Assembly (NCBI RefSeq): GCF_014211915.1 | Contig: NZ_CP060041.1 | Coordinates: 124,001-188,000 of the forward strand | DNA: 64,000 nt | Reading direction: 5' to 3' | Origin: Burkholderia cenocepacia | Lineage (GTDB): Bacteria > Pseudomonadota > Gammaproteobacteria > Burkholderiales > Burkholderiaceae | In this document: positions 9,967-17,857 of the stretch, in pieces | How positions within the stretch are numbered: the stretch's first letter is position 1 | How the letters are laid out: each line of letters starts with the position of its first letter | The notes under the pieces: model-generated | Databases searched by the model: none | Seen by the model: the letters and a program-made list of their open reading frames with translations, nothing else | Told to the model about the DNA's origin: nothing | Made by a program: the position numbers and the translations under genes

Positions 9967-10977
9967 TCAGCATTCGACGAGCGCCTTCACGACGGTCTGC
10001 CCCGCCTCCAGCAGGCGCGGCAGCGCATCCGGCACGTCCTCGAGCCGCATCCGGTGCGTGTTCAGCGCGCGGTCCGGAATGCGCCCCGCACGCATCGCGT
10101 CGAGCACCGTCGCGAAATCCTCGGCCGTCGCATTGCGGCTCGCGAGCAACGTGGTTTCCCGCTTGTGGAACTCGGGGTCCGAGAACGCGACATGCCCGCG
10201 CACGATCGAGATCAACGTGTACTTGCCGCCATGCGCGACGAATTCGAAGCCGCGATTCATCGCATCGAGGTTGCCGGTCGCGTCGAATACCGCATCGAAA
10301 TACTCGCCGTTCGTCAACGACGCGAGACGCGCCGCATCGTCTTCCCCCACCTCCACCGTCGCATCGACCGCGAGATGCTGCCGGCAAAACGCGAGCCGAT
10401 CCGCCCGCGTATCGAGGCACGTGACGTCGGCGCCGCGCAGCTTCGCGAAGATCATCGCCGCCATGCCGATCGGCCCGGCGCCGACAATCAGCGCCCGCTG
10501 TCCGGCACGGACGTCCGCGCGCCGCACCGCATGCGCGCCGATCGCCAGGAATTCCAGCATCGCCGCCTGATCGAGCGAAATGCCGTCGGCCTTGTGAACG
10601 AACTGCGCGGGCACGCTCAGGTATTCGGCGAGCGCGCCATCGCGATGCACGCCGAGCACCTTGATGTTGACGCAGCAGTTCGTGTTGCCGTGACGGCAGG
10701 CGACGCAGTGTCCGCACGACAGATACGGCATCACGTACACCGCGTCGCCCGCGCCGAGACCCGACTCCGGTTCCGCCTCGACGACGACCGCTGAAAGCTC
10801 GTGACCCATCACGCGCGGATAGTCGAGGTACGGCTGGTTGCCGGTGAAGATGTGCAGGTCGGTGCCGCAGATGCCGACCCGTTGCACGCGCAACAGCACT
10901 TCGCCGCTGCCGCGCACGGGCAGTTCGCGCTGCTGCACGCGCAGCACGCCGGGGGATTCGCAGATCACGCTGAGCAT
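9967..10977 (-). CDS. lgoD: Zinc-dependent alcohol dehydrogenase, probable L-galactonate 5-dehydrogenase
   Basis: A 336-residue medium-chain dehydrogenase. The catalytic zinc region is GICGTDLHIFTGNQPY and GHE; the structural zinc site is the cysteine set C-GHC-ACRHGNTNCC; the cofactor site is GAGPIGMAA. As I recall E. coli YjjN/LgoD, the match is close, including HAVRRA after LEFLAIGA and FSDPEFHKRETTLLASRNAT. LgoD oxidises L-galactonate to D-tagaturonate. I take the ATG at 10977, preceded by AAAGGA; an earlier ATG at 11004 overlaps the upstream stop (ATGA) but has no Shine-Dalgarno. Its neighbours (lactonase before, tagaturonate reductase-like after) fit this step. L-threonine or sorbitol dehydrogenase annotations are possible but less consistent. 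Confidence 0.78.
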   Translation of the reverse strand: MLSVICESPGVLRVQQRELPVRGSGEVLLRVQRVGICGTDLHIFTGNQPYLDYPRVMGHELSAVVVEAEPESGLGAGDAVYVMPYLSCGHCVACRHGNTNCCVNIKVLGVHRDGALAEYLSVPAQFVHKADGISLDQAAMLEFLAIGAHAVRRADVRAGQRALIVGAGPIGMAAMIFAKLRGADVTCLDTRADRLAFCRQHLAVDATVEVGEDDAARLASLTNGEYFDAVFDATGNLDAMNRGFEFVAHGGKYTLISIVRGHVAFSDPEFHKRETTLLASRNATAEDFATVLDAMRAGRIPDRALNTHRMRLEDVPDALPRLLEAGQTVVKALVEC

Positions 10978-11000
10978 GTCGGTTTTCCTTTCGTTCGGGT

Positions 11001-11876
11001 TCATTCGTCGTGGCGTGCGGTGTCGATCCGGTAGAAGCGCCGTGCGTTACCGCCGAAGAGGTCGGGCAATGCCGCGGAGCCGAGCAGTTGCGCGCAATCG
11101 TCCTCGCACGCGGCCAGCCATTCGCCGTAGCCGCCGCATGCCGATGCCAGCCGCAGCACCGGCCAGTCGCTGCCCCACATCAGACGCGTCGGCCCGAACA
11201 GCTCGGCCAGCGCGTGGACATACGGCCGCGTGCGCGTGCGGACGGCATCGGGGCCGGCCGACGGCCCCGCTTCGGTCCAGAGACCGGACAGCTTGCAGTG
11301 AAGGTTCGGCAGGCGCGCGAGCCGGGTCATCGCCGATAGCCACGGCTGTAATTCGCCGCGCTCGATGAACGGCTTCGCGCCGTGGTCGATCACGATCGGC
11401 AGCTCCGGATGGCGTCGCGCGAATGCGTGCAGCGCATCGAGATGGCGCGGCATCACGAGTGCATCGAAACGCAGCCCGTGCTCGAGCATCGCGGCGACCG
11501 CGCGATCCAGGCGCGGATCGTCGATCCATGCGTCGTCGGGCAGATCCTGCAGCATCGGTCGCAAGCCGCGCGCTTTCGGTGCGGCCGCGAACGCTGCGAT
11601 CCGCGCCGGTGCGTCGTCGGCCTTCAGGTCGACCCAGCCGACCACGGCGCCGACGGTCGGCGTGTCAACCGCGAGATCGAGCAGAAAGCGCGTGTCGGCT
11701 TCGCTCGGCAGCGATTGCACGAGGACGGTGGTATCGATGCGCGCGGCGTCGAGCAGCGGCGCCAGATCGGCGGGGCCGAAATCCCGGTGAATCGCATCGA
11801 GTTCGGCCGGCGGCCAGCAGCCGGCCCGCGCGCCGATTCGCCAGTAGTGCTGATGGGCGTCGATCCGCGTGGTCAT
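11001..11876 (-). CDS. Amidohydrolase-superfamily sugar lactonase (COG3618), probable L-galactonolactonase/L-fuconolactonase
   Basis: This 291-residue protein has amidohydrolase metal-site features: IDAHQHYW at the N-terminus, the DHGAKP segment in the middle and GSDWPVLRL near the C-terminus. These are the signatures of the COG3618 lactonases that open L-fucono-, L-galactono- and related aldonolactones. Placed after an L-galactose/L-fucose dehydrogenase gene (ATGA overlap) and before an L-galactonate dehydrogenase-like gene, it should hydrolyse L-galactono-lactone to L-galactonate in the cytoplasm. L-fuconolactone is the obvious alternative substrate because the two sugars differ only at C6. 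Confidence 0.8.
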   Translation of the reverse strand: MTTRIDAHQHYWRIGARAGCWPPAELDAIHRDFGPADLAPLLDAARIDTTVLVQSLPSEADTRFLLDLAVDTPTVGAVVGWVDLKADDAPARIAAFAAAPKARGLRPMLQDLPDDAWIDDPRLDRAVAAMLEHGLRFDALVMPRHLDALHAFARRHPELPIVIDHGAKPFIERGELQPWLSAMTRLARLPNLHCKLSGLWTEAGPSAGPDAVRTRTRPYVHALAELFGPTRLMWGSDWPVLRLASACGGYGEWLAACEDDCAQLLGSAALPDLFGGNARRFYRIDTARHDE

Positions 11877-12889
11877 GCGCAGGCTCCCGGAACCGGCGCG
11901 TGCGCCGCGATCAACCCTTCGTCGCGCAACGCAGCCCACAGTTCGGCCGGCGCGAGGCGCTCGAACCAGTCGATGTTCTGCTTCAACTGCGCCACGCTGC
12001 GCGCGCCGATCACGCACGACACGACGGCCGGATGGCCGAACGGGAACTGCAACGCGGCGGCGGGAAGCGGCACGTCGAAGCGCTTGCACAGCGCGCCGAG
12101 CCGAGCCGCCTTGTCGATCACGTCGGCGCTCGCATCCGCATAGTTGAACTTGCCGTTGCCGGCGAGCAGGCCTGAATTGAACACGCCGCCGATCACGATC
12201 GCCGTCCCTTGCCGGGCGCACGCGTCGAGCAGCGGTTCGAGCGCCGTCTGTTCGAGTAGCGTGTAGCGGCCGGCCAGCAGCACGGCGTCGAGCACCGCTT
12301 CGTTCAACGCGTCGGCCGCGACTTCCCATTCGTTCACGCCGAGACCGAACCCGCCGATCTCGCCGCCCGAGCGCAGCGCATCCAGCGCGCGAAACCCGCC
12401 GCCGCGGGTCAACTGCGCCCAGTAGTGCGCGTGACGATCGCCATGCGTCATCGCGCCGATGTCGTGCACGTACAGCATGTCGATCCGCGCGAGCCCGAGC
12501 CGTTGCCGGCTGTCGTCGTACGAGCGCATGATGCCGTCGTAGCTGTAGTCGTAGACCGGCCGGAACGGCAGCGGCTCGGCCCAGCCGTCATCGCCCGGCC
12601 GCACGCTCGCGTCGGCGCGCATCAGCCGCCCGACCTTCGTGCTGAGCGTGAAGGCGCCGCGCTCGCGCGGGGCGAGCCCCGCCCCCACGCGCCGCTCGGA
12701 CAGCGTGTAGCCGTAATACGGCGCGGTGTCGAAATAGCGCAGGCCGGCCGCCCACGCGGCATCGACGAGGGCTGCGGCATCGGCGGCCGACATCGGCCGA
12801 TAAAGGCCGCCGAGCTGCGAGCAGCCGAGGCCGAGTGCGGACACCGTCAGCCCGCTGCGCGGCAAGGTGCGCGTATCGTTTGCGTTCAT
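11873..12889 (-). CDS. Aldo/keto reductase, probable L-galactose (L-fucose) 1-dehydrogenase
   Basis: This 338-residue aldo/keto reductase shows the AKR catalytic set: YFDTAPYYGYTLSE (Asp and Tyr), STKVGRL (Lys) and YVHDIG (His). The YYG and VHDI context is typical of the D-threo-aldose 1-dehydrogenase/L-galactose dehydrogenase group, which oxidises L-galactose or L-fucose at C1 to the lactone with NAD(P)+. The start ATG at 12889 lies 35 bases after the binding-protein gene; the stop overlaps the next start (ATGA). In this operon it would catalyse the first cytoplasmic step after uptake. Which L-sugar is preferred cannot be decided from sequence. Confidence 0.82.
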   Translation of the reverse strand: MNANDTRTLPRSGLTVSALGLGCSQLGGLYRPMSAADAAALVDAAWAAGLRYFDTAPYYGYTLSERRVGAGLAPRERGAFTLSTKVGRLMRADASVRPGDDGWAEPLPFRPVYDYSYDGIMRSYDDSRQRLGLARIDMLYVHDIGAMTHGDRHAHYWAQLTRGGGFRALDALRSGGEIGGFGLGVNEWEVAADALNEAVLDAVLLAGRYTLLEQTALEPLLDACARQGTAIVIGGVFNSGLLAGNGKFNYADASADVIDKAARLGALCKRFDVPLPAAALQFPFGHPAVVSCVIGARSVAQLKQNIDWFERLAPAELWAALRDEGLIAAHAPVPGACA

Positions 12890-12924
12890 GAGGCGTGACC
12901 GGTTACGGGAAGGAGACACGGCGA

Positions 12925-13872
12925 TCAGTACAGGACGTTCTTCGCTGCCTGCGAATCGAGGTTCTGCTTGTCGACCATCACGACGCCGGTATCGATCAGC
13001 TTCGGCGCGGGCTTGCGCTCGATGACGTCGAGCGCCGTGCGCACGCCCTGGTTCCCCATCTGCCACGAGCCCTGCACGGCGATCGCCTGCACGGTGCCGT
13101 CGCGCACGAAGCCCTGCAGGTCCTCGTTGCCGTCGAACCCGATCGCCACCACCTTGCCCGCCTTGCCCGACTGCTTCAGCGCCCGGCCCATGCCGACCGC
13201 GGTCGGCTCGTTCGCGCCGAAGATGCCCTTCAGGTCCGGGTTCGCCGACAGCACGTCGGTCGTCTGGTTCAGCGCGGTCGCCATTTGCGATTGCGAGTAG
13301 TACGGGCCGACGACCTGCAGCTTCGAATGGCTTTCGATGTACTTGCGGAACCCGCCGACGCGGCTGACCTCGGACCCCGCGCCCGGCACGTACGACATGA
13401 TCGCGATCTTGCCGGACTGCCCGACGCGGTCGATCAGCGCCTTCGCGCACAGCGCGCCCGCCTTCTCGTTGTCGGTCGACAGGAACGCCTGGTAGTACGG
13501 TTTGCCGGCGTCGGCGATCGCCGAGTCGATCAGCACGACGGGAATGTGCGCTTCCCACGCCTTCTTGATCGCGGGCACGAGCGCATCGGGATCGGACGGC
13601 GCGAGCACGATGCCCGCCACATGACGCGTGACCGCGTTGTCGACCATGTTGACCTGCCCGCTGATGTCCGACTCGGCCGCCGGCCCCTGGAACGTCATCG
13701 TGTAGCCCTTGGCGCCGTCGAGCGCCGCCTTCGCGCCTTTCTGCACGTTCTGCCAGTAGTTCGAATTGACCGTCTTGACGATCACCGCGATCTCGCCGCC
13801 CGCCGCATACGCGCCGCTGCTGCACACCGCGAACACGCACGCCGATGCCGCCAGCAGGATGGATTTGTTCAT
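12925..13872 (-). CDS. Sugar ABC transporter, periplasmic binding protein (RbsB-like)
   Basis: A 315-residue secreted protein with a Sec signal peptide (MNKSILLAASACVFAVCSSG, cleavage near AYA) and the type-I sugar-binding fold of the Peripla_BP_4 family (NYWQNVQKGAKAALD, GIVLAPSDPDALVPAIKKA, GIFGANEPTAVGM, VAIGFDGNEDLQGFVRDGTV). It should capture a free hexose, pentose or deoxyhexose and deliver it to the permease/ATPase pair encoded just upstream. The operon order ATPase-permease-binding protein-enzymes and the enzyme set suggest L-galactose (or L-fucose) as ligand. Ribose-like ligands are the family default, so the ligand is inferred from context only. Confidence 0.88.
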   Translation of the reverse strand: MNKSILLAASACVFAVCSSGAYAAGGEIAVIVKTVNSNYWQNVQKGAKAALDGAKGYTMTFQGPAAESDISGQVNMVDNAVTRHVAGIVLAPSDPDALVPAIKKAWEAHIPVVLIDSAIADAGKPYYQAFLSTDNEKAGALCAKALIDRVGQSGKIAIMSYVPGAGSEVSRVGGFRKYIESHSKLQVVGPYYSQSQMATALNQTTDVLSANPDLKGIFGANEPTAVGMGRALKQSGKAGKVVAIGFDGNEDLQGFVRDGTVQAIAVQGSWQMGNQGVRTALDVIERKPAPKLIDTGVVMVDKQNLDSQAAKNVLY

Positions 13873-13914
13873 GTCTCGCTCCGCTTCTCGTTGGTAGGGA
13901 CTGCTTGCTTCCGG

Positions 13915-14946
13915 TCAGGGCCGGCGATTGCGCAACTGGTCGATCCACACCGTGCCGAGGATCACGACGCCGATGATGATCTGCTGGATGAAGCTCGACA
14001 CGCCGTTCATGTTCAGGCCGTTGCGCAGCACGCCGATCACGAACGCGCCGATCGCCGTGCCGGAAATCGTGCCGACGCCGCCCATCAGCGACGTGCCGCC
14101 GATGACCGAGCTGGCGATCGCGTCGAGCTCGTACATCACCCCTTCGTTCGGCTGCCCGGTGACGAGCCGCGACATCAGCACGCAGCCGGTCACGCCCGCG
14201 AGCGCGCCGGACAGCACGTAGGTGAACAGCTTCACGCCCTGCACGTTCACGCCCGACAGCCGGGCCGCTTCCGCGTTCGAGCCGACCGCATAGATGTGAC
14301 GGCCGAGCGACGTTCTCGACAGCAGCACGGACACCACGACGAACAGCACGACCATGATCACGACCGGATACGGAATGCCGGGAAAGGTCGTGTCGGGGAA
14401 CCCGTCCGCGCCGATCCGCGAGATCCGCAGCAGCGCGCCGTTGCCAAGCGCGCCGAACGCGTCGCCGAGATCCGATACCGGCCGGGCACCGGTGATCTGG
14501 AGCGCGATGCCGCGCGCGACGAGCATCATGCCGAGCGTCGCGATGAACGGCGGCAGGCCCATCTGCGTCACGCAGATGCCGTTGACGAGCCCGCACAGCG
14601 CGCCGACCAGGATGCCGGCCGCCATCGCGGCGGGCACCGGCACGCCGGCCTTGACCAGCAGCGCGGCGCAGACGCCGGCCAGCGCGAGCACCGAGCCGAC
14701 CGACAGGTCGATGCCGCCGGTGATGATCACGCAGGTGGCGGCCACGCCCAGATAGGCGATGGACGTGACCTGCAGGCCGACGGTCATCAGGTTGTCGACC
14801 GAGAAGAACGCCGCGCTCGATATCGAGAACGCGAACACGAGCACGACGAGACTGCCCAGCGCCGCGAACTTCTGGATCAGGTCGCGCCGCCGCTGTCGCG
14901 CCGCCCGTTCGTCGGCCTGGCTTCGATCGGATGTCATTTCAAGCAT
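13915..14946 (-). CDS. Sugar ABC transporter permease (RbsC-like)
   Basis: The 343-residue membrane protein has about eight to ten hydrophobic segments and the BPD_transp_2 signature TGGIDLSVGSVLALAG and SRLVTGQPNEGVMYELDAIASSVIGGTSLMGGVGT typical of ribose/galactose-type permeases. It acts as the inner-membrane channel of the importer. Its start region overlaps the end of the ATPase gene by 8 bases, and the binding-protein gene follows after 42 bases. A single permease gene, presumably forming a homodimer, is normal for this family. Confidence 0.9.
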   Translation of the reverse strand: MLEMTSDRSQADERAARQRRRDLIQKFAALGSLVVLVFAFSISSAAFFSVDNLMTVGLQVTSIAYLGVAATCVIITGGIDLSVGSVLALAGVCAALLVKAGVPVPAAMAAGILVGALCGLVNGICVTQMGLPPFIATLGMMLVARGIALQITGARPVSDLGDAFGALGNGALLRISRIGADGFPDTTFPGIPYPVVIMVVLFVVVSVLLSRTSLGRHIYAVGSNAEAARLSGVNVQGVKLFTYVLSGALAGVTGCVLMSRLVTGQPNEGVMYELDAIASSVIGGTSLMGGVGTISGTAIGAFVIGVLRNGLNMNGVSSFIQQIIIGVVILGTVWIDQLRNRRP

Positions 14947-16483
14947 GGGAACGCCCCGACGCGTAGTGCATGATCTCCTCCTGACTGGTGTGTTTCGTAT
15001 CGAGAATGGCGGTCATTCGACCTTCATGAAAAACGGCGATCCGGTCGGTCATGCCGAGCAGTTCGGGCAGTTCCGAACTGATCAGCACCACGCCGACGCC
15101 GTCGGCGGCGAGCCGGTCCATCAGCCCGTAGATCGCGAATTTGGCGCCGACGTCGATTCCGCGCGTCGGCTCGTCGAAGAACAGGATCTTCGAGCCGCGA
15201 TACAGCCATTTGCCGATGACGACCTTCTGCTGGTTGCCGCCGGACAGGTTGCGCACGCGCTGGTGCACGGACGGCGTGCGAATCGCCAGGTCCTGCACGT
15301 AGCGGCGCGCCACGTCGATCTCGTCGTCGAAACGCAGGAATCCGAAGCGCGATGCGATGCCGCGCACGTTCGCGAGCGTGAGATTCGCCGCGACCGGCAT
15401 CGGCAGCGCGAGCCCTTCCTTCTTGCGGTCCTCCGACAGATACGCGATGCCGTGCCGGATCGCCTCGCGTGGCGACCGGATCGTCACGGCCCGGCCGTGC
15501 AGCGCGATCGTGCCGCCGTCGGGGCGGTCGGCGCCGAAAATCGCGCGCGCGATCTCGGTGCGCCCGGCGCCCATCAATCCCGCGAAACCGAGGATCTCGC
15601 CACGGCGCAGCGCGAACGACACCGGCCCGAACACACCCTCGCGACGCAGGTCCCGCACGTCGAGCAGCATGTCGTCGGTCGGCACCGATTGCCGCGACGG
15701 ATAGGCGTCGTCGAGCGTCCGCCCCACCATGCGCGCGACGATGTCGTCGATGCTCACGTCGGCGAAATCGTCCGTCGAGATGTGACGCCCGTCGCGCAGC
15801 ACCGTCACGCGATCGACGATCTGCGCCATTTCGTCGAGCCGGTGCGAGATATACAGAATCGCCACGCCGTCGGCGCGCAGCTCCTCGATGATGCGAAACA
15901 ACTGCACCGTTTCCGCTTCCGTCAGCGACGACGTGGGTTCGTCCATGATCAGCACGCGCGCATCGTGCGACAGCGCCTTCGCGATCTCGACCATCTGCTG
16001 CTGCGCGATGGACAGCACGCCGACCTTCGTCGTCGGCGCGACGTTCAGGCCGATGCGCGCGATGCAGCGCGCCGCGTCCGCGTTCATGCGTTTCGTATCG
16101 ACGAACGGCCCGCGCCGCGGCTCGCGCGCGAGGAACAGGTTCTCCGCCACGCTCAGGTGCGGGACGAGATTGAGTTCCTGGTGGATGATCGAGATGCCGG
16201 CCGCCTGCGCTTCGGAGGCCGAACGAAACCGCACCGGCGCGCCGCGATAGTGAACGACACCCTCGTCGGGCAGGTATTGGCCGCTGATGATCTTCATCAG
16301 CGTGGATTTGCCCGCGCCGTTTTCGCCGCACACCGCATGCACCTCCCCGCGGCGCAGGTCGAGGCGAATCCCGTCGAGCGCGAGGACGCCCGGGAAGCGC
16401 TTGCGAATCCCGTCCAGGCGCAGGATCTCCCGGTCGGCTTCGTCGTGCGTGGCCTGACCGGGCAGATTGCGAGGCATTGCCAT
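14939..16483 (-). CDS. Sugar ABC transporter ATP-binding protein (RbsA/MglA-like, double ATPase)
   Basis: A 514-residue protein with two fused ABC domains, as in RbsA, MglA and XylG. The first has Walker [13 protein letters not shown], signature LSIAQQQMVEIAKAL and Walker B VLIMDEPTSSL. The second has a degenerate Walker A (GLMGAGRTEIARAIFG), signature [10 protein letters not shown] and Walker B ILFFDEPTRGID. The ATG at 16483 has AAGGAG eight bases upstream. It is the first gene of the operon, directly downstream of the sigma-70 promoter and operator pair at 16520-16577, and energises sugar uptake through the adjacent permease. Confidence 0.92.
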   Translation of the reverse strand: MAMPRNLPGQATHDEADREILRLDGIRKRFPGVLALDGIRLDLRRGEVHAVCGENGAGKSTLMKIISGQYLPDEGVVHYRGAPVRFRSASEAQAAGISIIHQELNLVPHLSVAENLFLAREPRRGPFVDTKRMNADAARCIARIGLNVAPTTKVGVLSIAQQQMVEIAKALSHDARVLIMDEPTSSLTEAETVQLFRIIEELRADGVAILYISHRLDEMAQIVDRVTVLRDGRHISTDDFADVSIDDIVARMVGRTLDDAYPSRQSVPTDDMLLDVRDLRREGVFGPVSFALRRGEILGFAGLMGAGRTEIARAIFGADRPDGGTIALHGRAVTIRSPREAIRHGIAYLSEDRKKEGLALPMPVAANLTLANVRGIASRFGFLRFDDEIDVARRYVQDLAIRTPSVHQRVRNLSGGNQQKVVIGKWLYRGSKILFFDEPTRGIDVGAKFAIYGLMDRLAADGVGVVLISSELPELLGMTDRIAVFHEGRMTAILDTKHTSQEEIMHYASGRSHA

Positions 16484-16519
16484 TGCGTCTCCTTGGGGTG
16501 GATCGACCTCGACACTACC

Positions 16520-16577
16520 TGGTCAGTCCAATTTGGATGAATTACAGCAATCAAACTCATTTTGGTCAAGCCAATTT
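16520..16577 (-). promoter_or_regulatory. Sigma-70 promoter with two FadR-type operator-like repeats for the L-galactose operon
   Basis: On the minus strand TTGACC (plus 16564-16569), 17 bases, then TGTAAT (plus 16541-16546) make a good -35/-10 pair, with the start expected near 16534. The 15-base element TGGTCAnnCCAATTT occurs twice in the same orientation: 16520-16534 (TGGTCAGTCCAATTT), at the predicted start, and 16563-16577 (TGGTCAAGCCAATTT), on the -35 box. The core resembles the TGGT...ACCA sites of FadR-subfamily regulators, and such a gene is divergently encoded at 16717. The layout predicts repression relieved by a sugar acid. Another ACCA-A-TGGT half-dyad lies at 16598-16606. Confidence 0.75.
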
Positions 16578-16716
16578 AACTATTCACATCTGATCTTACC
16601 AATGGTGAAAACCCGGACATCCGGATGAACGCGCCGCCGCACGGGGCGATGCAGCAAGCGTGATAGACTCCGCGACACGCGCTTGCGCCCAAAGCGCCTT
16701 GATCCCGATCCATCGA

Positions 16717-17418
16717 ATGAAATCGACAGAACCCAAGCGGCTTTACCAATCGGTCGCGGCCCAGATCGTCGCGCTGATTCGTCAGGGCGAATTCGCGATC
16801 GGCGAGCGGTTGCCGCCGGAGCGCGAGCTGGCGCTGACGCTCGGCGTATCGCGCCCGTCGCTGCGCGAGGCGCTGATCGCGCTGGAAATCGGCGGCCAGA
16901 TCGAAATCCGGATGGGCTCCGGTGTCTATGTGCGCGACACGGCGGCCGACGACGTCGGCCCGATGGCCACGCTCGGCGACAGTCCGTCGGAATTGATGCA
17001 GGCCCGCGCGGCCGTCGAAGGCAGCGTCGCCGCGCTGGCCGCCGCGCGGATGACGGCCGCGATGCTCGAGCGCCTGCGCCGCACCGTTCAGCGGATGAAG
17101 CGGCTCGCGGAGGCTGGGAAATCGCCGGTCGAAGCCGACCGGCAGTTCCACATGCTGATCGCGGAAGCCGCCGGCAATTCGGTGCTGACCCGCTTCGTCG
17201 GCGAGCTGTTCGACAGCCGCCACGACCCGATCGCCGCCGCCATGCGCGGTCACGCGGAAAATCCGCAGACCTGGACCGCCGCCGTGCGCGAGCACGAGGA
17301 CGTGCTGCTCGCGCTGCAGGCCGGCGACCCGATCGCGGCCCAGACGGCGATTCGCGCGCATCTTCGTGCGTCCGAAGCGCGCTGGATCGAGGGTGGGTTG
17401 AAAGCCGATCCGGATTGA
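16717..17418 (+). CDS. GntR-family regulator, FadR/FCD subfamily
   Basis: The 233-residue product starts best at the ATG at 16717 (MKSTEPKRLYQSV). Residues 8-75 form a GntR winged helix-turn-helix (VAAQIVALIRQGEFAIGERLPPERELALTLGVSRPSLREAL). The rest is the all-helical FCD ligand-binding domain, with RAAVEGSVAALAAARM and the late histidine-bearing segments (DRQFHMLIAEAAGN, VREHEDVLLALQAGD) that in this family place a metal and a carboxylate ligand. It is divergent from the sugar transporter operon across 233 bases containing the operators, so it is the probable local repressor; the inducer may be L-galactonate, tagaturonate or altronate. Confidence 0.88.
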   Translation: MKSTEPKRLYQSVAAQIVALIRQGEFAIGERLPPERELALTLGVSRPSLREALIALEIGGQIEIRMGSGVYVRDTAADDVGPMATLGDSPSELMQARAAVEGSVAALAAARMTAAMLERLRRTVQRMKRLAEAGKSPVEADRQFHMLIAEAAGNSVLTRFVGELFDSRHDPIAAAMRGHAENPQTWTAAVREHEDVLLALQAGDPIAAQTAIRAHLRASEARWIEGGLKADPD

Positions 17419-17744
17419 CCGCGTACCGGCGCCGGCACGCTCGTCGTCGCACGACGACGGACGGCATCACGGGACGAACGGCGTCGATCTTCATGCAACC
17501 CGCTGATGCGTGCTTTGAAAACGCGCGGCCCACGCGACACGCGCGTCGGCGTTACGTCGCTTGACGTCGCCTTGCCGAATCGAGCAATACAGGCCGCAAT
17601 GAACCGGGCATTGCCGATCGGCGCGTTCCCCTAAACGACGAACAGCCCCCTCCCGGACGCCGCGAAAGCCACAATTCCGCGCATTCCGCGACTGCCGCCG
17701 CGCCGTCCGGAGTCCTGTCCATCACCCATCTCAAAATTACGATT
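17419..17744. other. Intergenic region upstream of TonB receptor
   Basis: About 330 bases after the FadR-type regulator hold no reading frame I can support. Overlapping short frames in this stretch show arginine-rich shadow composition. The only recognisable signal is the Fur-like dyad at its right edge, listed separately. Confidence 0.4.
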
Positions 17745-17763
17745 GCAAATGCCTCTCATTTGC
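17745..17763 (+). promoter_or_regulatory. Fur-box-like inverted repeat
   Basis: GCAAATG (17745-17751) and CATTTGC (17757-17763) form a perfect 7-base inverted repeat with a 5-base centre, inside an A+T-rich stretch and 95 bases before the TonB receptor start at 17858. The size and the ATG/CAT half-sites resemble iron-responsive Fur operators. This suggests iron repression of the receptor. Confidence 0.6.
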
Positions 17764-17857
17764 ATTAAATTGCCGCGCAAATGTACTGTTTGGAACACAG
17801 ATGTCGGCGCAAGGCCGCCCGCCGTGCCCGAACGCGAACGACACGAAAGGGAGAGGT

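Noticed and set aside
7252..12889. Annotation of the cluster as an L-fucose pathway
   Set aside because: The dehydrogenase and lactonase would fit L-fucose, but the LgoD-like, tagaturonate reductase-like and altronate dehydratase genes need a C6 hydroxyl, which L-fucose lacks. L-fuconate dehydratase and downstream fucose genes are absent.
11873..14596. A 907-residue open frame running from the aldo/keto reductase back through the binding-protein and permease genes
   Set aside because: Only the last 338 residues are the reductase; the earlier part is out of frame with the recognised transporter genes. The ATG at 12889 is the real start.
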